A DNA stretch of 64,000 nt from Sordaria brevicollis (lineage: Eukaryota > Ascomycota > Sordariomycetes > Sordariales > Sordariaceae): NCBI GenBank assembly GCA_033439795.1, contig JAUTDP010000010.1, positions 744,001 to 808,000 on the forward strand. Reading direction: 5' to 3'. The position numbers and the translations under genes are program-made. Shown piece by piece: positions 48,890 through 59,276 of the stretch (within the stretch, counting starts at the first letter, position 1; each line of letters opens with the position of its first letter). A model generated the notes under the pieces. It had not been told where the DNA came from and made no database searches. It was given only the letters and a program-made list of their open reading frames with translations.

Positions 48890-49791
48890 GTATGTCGGCG
48901 TTGTCCTTGAAACCGGTGAAATCGATGGTACTCTCTCAATGACACTTGGAATTTGGGCTGTTGGGAAGGCTGACAGTGACTTGTCGATGTTCGTAAACCA
49001 GGAAATCGGGATCCAATGCGATGCGCCGCAGTCCGATATGTGAGGGCGCCCGAGTGTTGAGTTAATGTTGATTGTTGTCGACGTCGACGTGATCAAAAAT
49101 GCAAGGAATATGCTATTGTGTGTTGAGTTGGCGGTGGTTTGGTTGTCGCTAATCCACCACACACAGCACTGCACCGAGGCTGTGCCTGAACCAATTCAGG
49201 GACCTGCGGACGGGAAGTCTGGGGCTGCTAGCTCCAATCCACGGACAACCCGACAGGACCACCAAGCGCGAGTCTCCTTTTCCCTTTTCTCAAAGGCGAT
49301 GACGGAATGGCTTTTTTTTGATAAGTTGATGATCTGGTGGGCTGAGCAAGTCGAATTGATGAAATTCAACAATTGTGGTTGACGGTGAAGAGATGATGCG
49401 ATGTGGTGGCCTTGCAGCTAGAGGTAGTTCTAGGTGATAACGATGCACGATGTCCTGATGCTCCTCGACCGACCAGATTATGAGATGACACAAAGTGAGA
49501 AAACCCAACGATTGAGTGAAAAAGTCGTGGAAAGGAAGAAAGAGAATTATGGGTAAGCTGGAGCCCTACGATTAAATTGCGACGGTTGGTGAAATCTGTG
49601 TGTTCAGCCTCATAGCACTCAGGCAGGTGGTAAATGTCAGGCCTAGACTCATTCTGGGTGAGCTCTTTCCTTCACGACCGACAACAGAGGAAAAGACAAA
49701 TTGTCCACCGCCATCTTGGACGACGAGGAACCCGGCACAATTGAGGAAGCTGGACCCCGGTGCGATCCAGTCTTCGAGAAGCATGGAGGGT
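48890..49791. other. Promoter side of the zinc-finger gene, next to the retrotransposon
   Basis: About 900 bases upstream of ATG 48889. Its first part stays open in the gene's frame, so it may hold a further exon or leader. The retrotransposon was inserted at the far end. This flank has normal base composition and no visible RIP damage. Confidence 0.5.
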
Positions 49792-49796
49792 CATTG
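49792..49796. repeat. Left target-site duplication CATTG
   Basis: CATTG lies directly before the first base of the left LTR and is identical to the five bases after the right LTR (55415-55419). A 5-bp duplication fits Ty1/copia integrases. Confidence 0.92.
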
Positions 49797-49984
49797 TGTC
49801 AGATTAGAGGGTAGACTCGACCAGTAGAAACAGGCTTACGTAAGGCGCCCCAACCACCAGATTCTGGCTGCAAACCTTCCTAATAGTCTAGGCACCCCCA
49901 ACTCGGGTTCTACAGAACTCTTCTAAATATATACATCGATTTTAACCCTTAATTACAATATCTATTTTACTATATAATCTAATA
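49797..49984 (+). repeat. Left LTR (188 bp), clean outside, RIP-mutated inside
   Basis: It begins TGTCAGATTAG and ends in ATCTAATA, the mutated form of ATCTGACA. Compared with the right LTR, positions up to offset about 116 keep the original C and G; from 49925 (offset 128) on it carries C-to-T and G-to-A changes. No indel is needed to align the two copies. Confidence 0.95.
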
Positions 49985-52900
49985 ATTAATAATCTAATTT
50001 ACAATCTCTACGCTACGAAAACTTTAATTATACTAATTATAATTATTATTACTATTATTACCGTAACCTATTACGTTATTAATTATATCCTAATTAATCG
50101 ATAAGGAAATTGTCGTTAAATAAATTTACCTAAATTCTATAAATAAATTTAGGGAATAAAACGACGAATTTATAACCTATACTAAGGTCTTAAATTTTAT
50201 TAATTATATATTAAGGGTATAACCAATTCCCTTTAAACCTATAGAATTAATTATTATAAATTATATTATTAAATCGTTTACCCGCTATTGTATTGAAAAG
50301 GTTAAGGAAGCCTTTAACGATTTTAAAAATAGTACCCTTACTACGTTAATCCCTTTTTACAACGCTAATAATATTTTTATAAGCGTAGAGTTTACCGAAA
50401 AATCTTTAAAAGAATAGATTAATAACGCTACCGCTAAATTTATTGACTTTATTATTGTAGGGCTATAAGAATATAATTATAATATTAATATATTTAATTA
50501 CTAATTTAAGAAATACGAAACCTTTTCGAAATACCGCGTTATATTTATTAAATAAATATATAAGACCGTTTACCAAAATTATAAATCTAATTACCTCCGG
50601 AATAACGAAAATCTCCCCTAATAATATTCTACCCTTATTAAAAAGTTGTAATATTATCCCGAATAAGCCTTTATTAATGCCCGTAAAATTTACCGCAATT
50701 ATATCGATAAACCCTTTATAATAAAGCCTAAAATAGGAATAGCTAAATAAATCGACGGTTAAAAGATTATTATAATTAAAGCCTAATTTTACGCAATCCT
50801 TAAATCCTTATTAATTATTACTTAATTTTATAACTTTATTAAATATTTACGCCCTATTCGATTGGATTAGGCCTCCGGCGTTTTACGTTAATATTATTTA
50901 TAAATCGTTAATAATATTTTCGATTTTTGTATTTTATCCGGGGATTTCCGTATTAAAGTCTTTAACGATAAAGTACCCGTAATTATACAAATTAAATCTA
51001 ATTGTAGAAATATTCGCGGAACGTCCTTTAAAATTAGAAATAATACCTTTAATAAGTTAAAAAATACTAATATTAAAGTAAAGGACGTTTAATTTAATAA
51101 ACCCTAATATAATTAATATAAAAGGAAATACGTAATATAAATTAAAAATTTTAAATAGAATAGAAGTTTATTATCGTTATTTCGCTATAAAATTTACGAA
51201 GAGGGTACGTATATTATTAAATACTATTAGTATTTCTTTCCTAATAAGGCCTTAAACCTTCGTTAAAAGCCTAACCTTAAAATACAAATTCGAGTAATTA
51301 AGAACTTTAATAACGATCTAAAATTCAAAAAGGAGGTCGAAATTTAAAAAAGGGAAATAGTTAAATAATTAATAAATTTTATCCCTAATATTAATAATTA
51401 ATTTTAAAATAATTAACTTTCTAATAAGAATACCGCTATAAATTTTATTCTTATCCCTATTTAAATTTATAAAACCGCTATAATATAAATAATATTCTAA
51501 GCGGGAAAAGGAAATTCTAATATTTACCCGCTTAAAAATTACGTTTTTTTTAATTTTAATAATTCTTTATATATATTTAATAAAATTACGCATTTCCTTA
51601 ATTTCTATTATATACCCTATAATAATAACCTATAAGTTAAAAATTTACGTATTATAATCCAAAATTATAAAGAAGTTAATCTTATTATTAATAGAGAAAA
51701 CGGGCTTAAAAAGTTATATTTTTACAATATAACCTTCTACCCTAATTTTAAAACCAATTTTATCTCCCTATACCTATTACGTAAGTAAAGTTTCTTTTAA
51801 AATTATAAACCACCTAATAATTACTTTCGTAATATAAACTAATTATTCTTTTATTATTTTAAAACCCGTTACCGCTAAATTCTATTTAAAGAATTCCCCT
51901 ATTTATTTATTCGGGCGAATTTCTATACCCGTAGAAATATAATCAACTTTTATATAAGCTGTAAATATTATTATAAAGACCCCCTCACTTAATATTTTAA
52001 ATTAGAATACCCTAGTCCCTAAGTATTATTCTATTTCTATAATATATTAAGAATTAAAATCCTATTTAAAAATAAAAAGGAGGAGGATAAAGAAAACCTT
52101 AAGACTAAGTAATATAATACTTATATTTAAATAAAAATAAGTAATAAATTAAACGAAAATTTAAAAATAAAGGGTATAGGGTTAGAGAACGTTTTATTAT
52201 AAATTTTTTCGATTATAAGGAAAGTTACCGAAACTATATTAATATTATACTTATTATTTATAAATTCACCGGGTATATTTAAAAATACTTTTTCTACGAC
52301 CGATTCGCTATTATAATCGCAATTTATTTAAACGACTTTTTTATTCTCTTTAAAATATAATTTAACGTTATAATACGAATATTAAAATATAATAACGAAA
52401 TTACAAAGTTATAATTATTCTTAAATTTATTAACGTAATATAATATAATTATAAAACCCTTTACCCCGTATATTTAAATATAAAATGGAAGTATAAAACG
52501 CTCGGGAAATATAATTAAGGATAAGGCGCGCGCTATAAATTTAAATACTTATTTTCTTAAGGATCTTTAATTGGAAATCGTTTTTATAATAATATATTTC
52601 AATAATCGGTCCCCTAAATACTTTTATAATTAGAAATCTCCCTATAAAAGATTCTATATAATTATTACTAAGAAAATTAATAATAATAACGACGAAATTA
52701 CCCCCCGTAAATTTAATATCTCTTACCTTCGAATTTATAATTATAAAGTATTTGTAATAATTATTATTATTAAGAATAAGTAAAATAAGCTTTAAAAAAT
52801 AAACCTTAAGGCGTAAATTAAATATTTAATTGGTTATACTTCTATAATAATTTACCGAATTTAAAACCTTATTATTAATAAAATTATTAATACCCGCGAC

Positions 52901-55226
52901 GTTATTTTTAATAAATATACCCTCTTTACTAGTAAAGTAAAAAAAGAAGCCGAATCCTTAAAATTTACTTTAAAAGAATTTACCGCCTTATTAAAAAAAT
53001 ATACCGCTAAAAAACAATTACTAAATAATTAATTTCCCTTTAATTTTATAACTAACCGTATTAATATAGAAAATACAAATACCTATAACCTTCTAAATTC
53101 TCTCTCTCTTAATTCAATTTAAAAAAGGGAGGTAATAATTATTAAAGAAATATAAACCGAAAAAGTAATTACTAAAGAAGTAAAAATTGGTATACCGCTT
53201 TTAAACCCCTTTAATAAAATTATAAACCTAAAGGAAAATTGAATAATTATTAATTATTTTATTAATTATAATTATTTAATATTATTAAATATATTATTAC
53301 TAATTTCCTTTTTTATAGGGGTATTCGCTATAAATCGTATTAAATATATTAAAAAGGAATTATTAAAAGGTTTTAAACCCTAAAAAGTAATATTTAACGC
53401 CGGACGTCTTTACTAATTTATAGTTATAACGTATAGGAAGAAAGCTATTAAAATAAAGTTATAACGCTCTATACGTAAAGAAAGGGTAATTACTAAAAAT
53501 ACGATCGAATTTTTAATCGTTATTAATAAATTCTAAAGCCTCTACTATTATTAATTACCGTTAATATTTCGTAATTATAAAAACCTCGATAAATATCCTT
53601 TAAGCGACTTTTTTAAATAAACCGAGCGAATTTACTTCGAAAGCTATAAATAAATAAAACCTTAAGTAGAAATAAATTGCAATAAGCCTAGAATTAAAGG
53701 TAAGTAAATCCTCGATTATATATAAGTATATACCTATAAGTATTTTAAGAATAATTATTTTAATAAAGTTAAGGCTCGTTTAATTATACGTAGAAATTAA
53801 TAAATAAAAATTATAAGGCAAGAAATTTATACCTCTACTTTAATAGGAAGGTCCTTCCGTACCTTTATAACTATAATTTTACGCTTTAATTTTAAATTTA
53901 TTTAATAGGACGTAATTAATGCCTTTGTAAATGTAATAATAAATAAAGAAATCTATATATATATACTATTAGGTTATTATATTTAAAGGAAGGTATTTAA
54001 AATCCTTAAAGTATTATATAATCTTCGTCGTTCCCTACTATTATAATAACGAAAGTTTATAAAAATATTTAAAGCCTTAAGGTTCTACGCAATCCCTAAA
54101 GATCCTTATATTTTAATTAACGACGGTATTTTAATCTTCTATTATATTAATAATATTATCTTCTATTACCACCCTACTAAAGAGGAAATTGCTTAATAAT
54201 ATATAAAAATTCTATAATTTTAATATAATTTAATTAGAAAAAAAGAGTTATAATAATTCCTAAGTATTAAAATAATTCGTAATCGTAAGGTCCGCAAAAT
54301 TTATTTATTTTAACGGTTATATTTTTAAAAGATTTATAAATTCGCCGACGATAAACGCACTATTTAAATCTTAATAAATAATATCGAATTAATACCCTAC
54401 GATTATAAGGCTATTAATTAATTTATTTATTAATACTAAATTAAAATCGGGTCTATATTTTATGCCGCTATTATTATTAAATTAAATATTACTTTTATAA
54501 CTAATCGATTTACTAAATATAATTATAACCTAAAATTAGAGTATTATAAAGCCGTAAATAAAGTATTATATTACCTCTTTACTACTATAGATTTAGCTTT
54601 ATACTATAAAAGAAATACCAAATTTCAATTTACTTTTAACGCCTCCTTTACTAATAATTCCATCGATTATAAGAATTCCTAAAAATTTATAATAAAATTA
54701 TATAATAGATTTATTTATTAGGGAGCCTCTAAATAATTAATAATAATTACTTTTATAACCGAAATAAAGTTCGTAGCCTTTTTTAACGTCGTTAAAAAAG
54801 TACTATATATTATAAGGCTATTTAAAAATCTTATATTAAAACTCTCTAACCCTACCCTAATTCTCGAATATAATAATATCCAAATACTCAAAATCCTAAA
54901 CGTAGAAGCATTAAAACTAATAACCAAATTCCGCTATATCGATATTTACTAATATTAATTAAAATAGGAAGTATAAATAAGGATAATTAAAGTACAATAT
55001 TTCAAAACTTTAAAAATACCCGCAAACGGTATAACCAAGGTATTAACCGCAAAAAAATACTAAGAGTTCAAGAAATTAATAAGGATAAATTCTATACGAA
55101 ATAAAGAAAGTTATCAACGGGTAGAATACCTAAAAATTAAAGAAATAAATAAAGAAGAGTAATTAATCTTATATAAATAGCTTTAAATTTATCCATTTTA
55201 GGAAATAAACTACATTTAGGGAGGTA
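49985..55226 (+). pseudogene. Remnant of a copia gag-pol gene, RIP-destroyed
   Basis: No open frame survives; stops arise throughout from CAA/CAG/TGG codons turned into TAA/TAG. Conserved copia blocks can still be read on the + strand. An integrase-type NNRSP motif lies at about 52601-52615. A KARL-type reverse-transcriptase motif lies at about 53771-53800. It is followed by a block readable as DVINAFVNVIINKEIY at about 53909-53956. The RT active site reads YINN at 54143-54154 where YVDD is expected. An RNase H block reads ASFTNNSID, then FITEIKFVA, at about 54640-54780 where TTEAE is expected. Gag and the protease cannot be placed with confidence. The small minus-strand frame at 54718-54927 is chance. 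Confidence 0.88.
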
Positions 55227-55414
55227 TATTAAATTAGAAGGTAAATTCGACCAATAGAAATAGGCTTACGTAAGGCGCCCCAACTACTAGATTCTAGTTA
55301 CAAACCTTCCTAATAGTCTAGGCACCCCCAACTCGGGTTCTATAGAACTCTTCTGAATACACACATCGATTTTAACCCTCAATCACGATATCCACTTTAC
55401 TGTGCAATCTGACA
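55227..55414 (+). repeat. Right LTR (188 bp), RIP-mutated inside, clean outside
   Basis: It begins TATTAAATTAG, the mutated form of the left end, and ends in intact ATCTGACA. Changes run to offset 116 (55343); from offset 128 to the end it is unmutated. It is the mirror pattern of the left LTR. Confidence 0.95.
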
Positions 55415-55419
55415 CATTG
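55415..55419. repeat. Right target-site duplication CATTG
   Basis: Identical to 49792-49796, directly after the right LTR end. Confidence 0.92.
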
Positions 55420-57344
55420 CTCCACTTCAACGGCCTGGGCAGGCGAGACTAGGGAAGGGACCATCTGTGGTTTCTGTGGTGGGCGGAGGGTAGGAGAGGC
55501 CGACCACCCGAAAAGACAGCGGTCAACAGCTGCCACAGCAGCAAAGGAACCAATGAGAACCAAGATGGCTGGGTTGCGAAGTTGGGCTTGGCACTCGGCT
55601 CCCTCTGTTTCTCTTTCTCAGAGACTCCAGAATCCCTCCAGGCCTTCACATTTGACTTTCACGATCACCTCTCTGCTCACAACGTTACGAAGCAGGCCAA
55701 CCCTGGGATACCCTCTCGAACCCCACAAACTCATGTTTCCTTTTGCTGTGCTGTCGTACTCAGTGGATCCATGTTGTTCGTGTAAAGTTCATCCTGTTCG
55801 GCAATGTCATTTTCATCTCCTCACTTCAGGGGCTGGACATGTCTCTCGCTTCTCGACGTCGAGGGATTGACTGTTGGTCTCTAGTTATCGCCAAGTTGCT
55901 GACAAGACGATAGGGAATGGAACTATCGCATCAGCACATCAGCCCTAAGGATTCCAGGCATCTGAGAATCCAGAACCCAACCCCGCGTTGTCAGACTGGC
56001 CCGGGCACAATGATGATGATGGTGAGTGAGAAAGGGAACAGCAGGAAAGAAAAGACCTTGGTAACAAATGGAAGTGCCCGCCACCGCCTCGCGGCCTGTA
56101 CTTCTGTGGCCTACCCCAACCGATCCAATGAGAGCGGTGCCACGATGCCACAGTGAGCTGTACGCGGATGGCACAGCATGCCGAGCAGAGATGCCTGAGA
56201 GATGCCTCTGAACAACGATGCTGGCTTTGCCAAGTGCTAACCAGGGCGTCCTCAATATCCGATTTCCACAAGAGAGGAGGTGGATTTCGGGAAACAAGCA
56301 TTTGGTTCCGATATTCATCTTCACCCATCCAACGGGTAATTGTTGGGTTGCAGAAGCTCATGTTATCTGGAATGACCGACGTGGAAGCGACTGAGCCTCA
56401 GCCCTCCTGGCCGCAAAATGAGGCCGGGCATACCTGTGGGCGTTGATGATGATGGCGTCCACTTCTCGGAGACGGCCGGTACCCGGCAGTTCAAGTTCCC
56501 TCCCGGCTCAACTCAAACGAGGCTCAAGATGAAACAGCTTCACTCCCAAGTCGTTCGTCTACCAATGCCCTTTCACTTTCTTACTGCGGAAGGTTGGAGA
56601 TATTGCATGGTGTTGAAACGGGAAATCACTTATCAATCGCGGGGCCTCCGCTAGCGTACGTACGGTGGCGATGCCGTGGGCGCCGTCATCTTCTTGCGGG
56701 GACCATCCCACCTTCCCCGGACTTTCCGCGGTTGGAAAGACCAATGCATGACGGCACTGCCCGGGACCAGTTCCGGAGGCTCTGCTTTAGTCTATGTACT
56801 TGAGAAGCGGCTCATTCAGAATGTGAACTTCATCTCTTTCCTAGGTCTTCCATTTCGATTTTGATGCCGTCCTCGTGGTCAAGTCCAAGCACGGTTCGTG
56901 ATGCCTACGAACACTGTTCTCGATGGGATGAAAGCCGTGCCCAAACCAGATCGAACAAGATGACGCCAGCATGGCTCACACAAAGCACCGACTGGCCCGA
57001 AATCTTGACAAACAGCCAATGAGATACTATCAAACCCCTCTTTGTGCCGTCTTGTCATCAGATCTCGGTCGAAACACTCATTGGAGACAATTGGTATACG
57101 CGGACAGTTCGAATGCACAGTCGGACAGTCGGGACAGGTGAGAACAGTTGGAGAAGAAGCATTGCATTGAATCGTCGTCGTCATCCAGCACATGCTTACA
57201 AATAATCCATGTGCGTGTAAGTTGACAGTAGCAGGTCTCTGGGTGAAAAGAGGTTTGCTCTTAAGTTCTCTTGATGTCTCGTTCTTGAAGTCTTCGATCT
57301 TCACCTTAAGTCTCTTGCTGTGAAAGCTTAGGGACTCTGTGATC
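55420..57344. other. Gene-free region of 1.9 kb
   Basis: Normal base composition resumes at once after the element. Open frames on both strands (for example minus 56879-57472, which overlaps the start of the FAS1 gene in antisense) show no domain or splice logic. The right end is the promoter and leader of the FAS1 gene. Confidence 0.5.
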
Positions 57345-57974
57345 ATGAAGCAGCAACTCCTCCCTCTCTTCGCGGCCGGAGCCGCTGCATTATACGTGCC
57401 ATTCCTGGGTGCAAAGGAGAAACAACTTGTTCCCATCGCTGAGGATAACATTGGAAAGAATGTTCTCTCCAAGGTTCAGGACTCTTGGGATGACACAACA
57501 TCTTCCATCTACTCCTCTTTGATCGAGAAGCACATCATCGAAGAGCTTGAAGACACTCTGCACAAGCACAAGCATAAACATCACGATCACGACCATGACC
57601 ATGACCATGACCATGACCACGATGGAGACCACGACCACGACGGACATGGACATCACGACCATCACGGCCGTCATCCTCCTGGAGACACCAGCAAGTCCAT
57701 CTACGAACTGATCAAGGAGTCCAAGTACAGCGAGCGATTCGCCAAGATCGTCGACGAGCACGACGACATCAAGAAGCTGCTCAACAACACCGACGGCAAC
57801 AACAAGCACAACTACACCATCTTTGTGCCCACCGACAAGGCCTTTGAAAGGTTCCCTCACCACCCCGACCATCCTCCCGAGGAAGTAGTCCGTCATGTTC
57901 TTCAACATCACATCCTTCCCTACCGTCGACCCATCTTCCACGATCATCGCCATCACGACCACCATGATCATGAT

Positions 57975-58027
<53 letters not shown>

Positions 58028-59012
58028 TCACGACCGTGACTCCCAACAATCCGATGAAGAGCTCTTCCACACCCTCCTATTCCCCCACCTCCTCCCCTCC
58101 CTCCACACCCTCCCCACCGAACTTCACCTCCCCCTTTTGGATCATCGCCCGCAACGCCTCCGCCTCTCCACCTCCCCCCTTTTCTTCGGCCACGGCGGCG
58201 TCCGAGTAAACTTTATCAACCGCGTGGTAATGCCCGACATTTACGCCTCCAACGGTCTAATCCACGCCGTCGACGGTATCCTCGTCCCTCCTCCTCCTTC
58301 ACTCAAAGGGATTTCTCTCATTCCGTCACTGTTTAGCACCTTTTCTCTCGCTCTCGAGAAAACAGGGCTAGGTGACGAACTCGGCCATCATGACGATGAT
58401 GATGATGATGGCAAGAAAAAGATGGTAATGGGAGGTGGAGGAGAAAAGGAAGGTCCCGGCGGCACCCTCTTCGCGCCCACTAACCGCGCCTTTGCCCGTC
58501 TCGGACCCCGTCTTAACGCGTTCCTGTTTAACACCGAAAGAGGAAAGAGATACCTAAAAGCGATTTTGAAGTATCATTTTGTACCTGACCAAACCGTTTA
58601 TTCGGATGCTTACTACAAGGCTGGGGACGATGACGAGAAGGACTTTGAGACAGCTAGTTGTCCGCACCACGGAGGAGGTGGTGGCTGTCCTCCGACGCAC
58701 TACGATCTACCTACGCTATTGAGCGATGAAGCGAGGCTGGGTGTGGATATCAAGAGTTGGAGGGGGTATACGACTATGGTTGTGAACGGGTTTAATAGGC
58801 CGAGTGTGTTGGATGGGCCGGCGGCGGATGGGGTTGTGCATGTTGTGAGTAGTGTTTTGATTCCGCCGAGGAGGGGAGGGAGTTCGTATGATGCTGGAGA
58901 GAAAGAAGAGGTGGTGGGGGAGATGAGTGTTGAGGAATTGGTAGAGAGGTTGGAACCTTACCTGCTAGAGGAGGATAGGGAGAGGGAGAGGAAGCACGGG
59001 GGTGATTTGTAA
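57345..59012 (+). CDS. Secreted fasciclin (FAS1) protein with His-Asp repeats
   Basis: One exon, 555 residues from ATG 57345; the frame extends two codons upstream without an ATG. A signal peptide covers about 1-18. Two FAS1 domains are seen. The first has SIYELIKESKYSERFAKIV and NYTIFVPTDKAFERF (about 118-171), then after a long insertion FINRVVMPDIYASNGLIHAVDGILVPP residues at about 288-314. The second has GTLFAPTNRAFARLG (about 372) and closes with GVVHVVSSVLIPP (about 495-507). Alternating His-Asp tracts occur before domain 1 (about 80-106) and inside it (about 198-233). A third acidic/histidine patch (HHDDDDDD) precedes domain 2. Known: FAS1 domains mediate adhesion at cell surfaces and vacuoles. 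The His-Asp tracts could bind metal ions; that is inference. No GPI signal is seen; the C-terminus is charged. Confidence 0.88.
57583..57672 (+). repeat. Hexanucleotide repeat coding the first His-Asp tract
   Basis: Units of the type GACCAT and GACCAC repeat with small changes and code for alternating Asp and His. A second, purer tract lies at 57957-58038. Confidence 0.85.
57957..58038 (+). repeat. Hexanucleotide repeat coding the second His-Asp tract
   Basis: About ten near-identical GACCAC units inside the first FAS1 domain. The low divergence suggests recent slippage growth. Confidence 0.88.
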
Positions 59013-59276
59013 ATGGTGGGATAAGATAATAAATGGTGAGTGAAGGAGTGTAAGATAGGTGGTAGTTTTGGATATATGAAATCGAATGCTGATGTGAAGG
59101 CAAATTATAAGCAATCACAAATCTTCAGGATTACTGGGCTGTATGAATATCTCGAGTCAAACAAAGTATATGAAGAAAGTTGTTTTGATGATCTTTCAAC
59201 CTCTTGCTCTATGCTGATTCGAACATCGTCAACTTCCTTCAACAAACGTTCGTGCCTCCAATACACCAAAACCTGT
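59013..59276. other. Short convergent intergenic region
   Basis: 264 bases between the stops of the FAS1 gene (+) and the RecA-like gene (-), AT-richer than the genes. Nothing else is seen. Confidence 0.55.

Larger units (their letters stand above)
49797..55414 (+). mobile_element. Complete Ty1/copia-type LTR retrotransposon, inactivated by RIP
   Basis: The element is 5618 bases long with two 188-base LTRs and a 5-bp target duplication, so it entered as one event or by recombination at a solo LTR. LTR ends form a short inverted repeat (TGTCAGAT at the left end, ATCTGACA at the right end). The domain order integrase (about 52.5-52.7 kb), reverse transcriptase (about 53.7-54.2 kb), RNase H (about 54.6-54.8 kb) on the + strand is that of copia, not gypsy. 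A purine-rich tract (AGGGAGG) precedes the right LTR at about 55218-55224. Almost the whole interior is extremely AT-rich, with CpA and TpG nearly absent, the mark of RIP, which acts on repeats in the sexual cycle of Neurospora and relatives. Neighbouring genes are not damaged. Confidence 0.95.

Noticed and set aside
54718..54927. 69-codon minus-strand frame inside the retrotransposon
   Set aside because: It lies antisense to the RNase H remnant in RIP-mutated DNA; the AT-rich sequence makes such frames by chance.
56879..57472. 197-codon minus-strand frame near the FAS1 start
   Set aside because: It overlaps the FAS1 signal-peptide region in antisense, is Cys/Ser-rich without pattern, and has no splice or family support.
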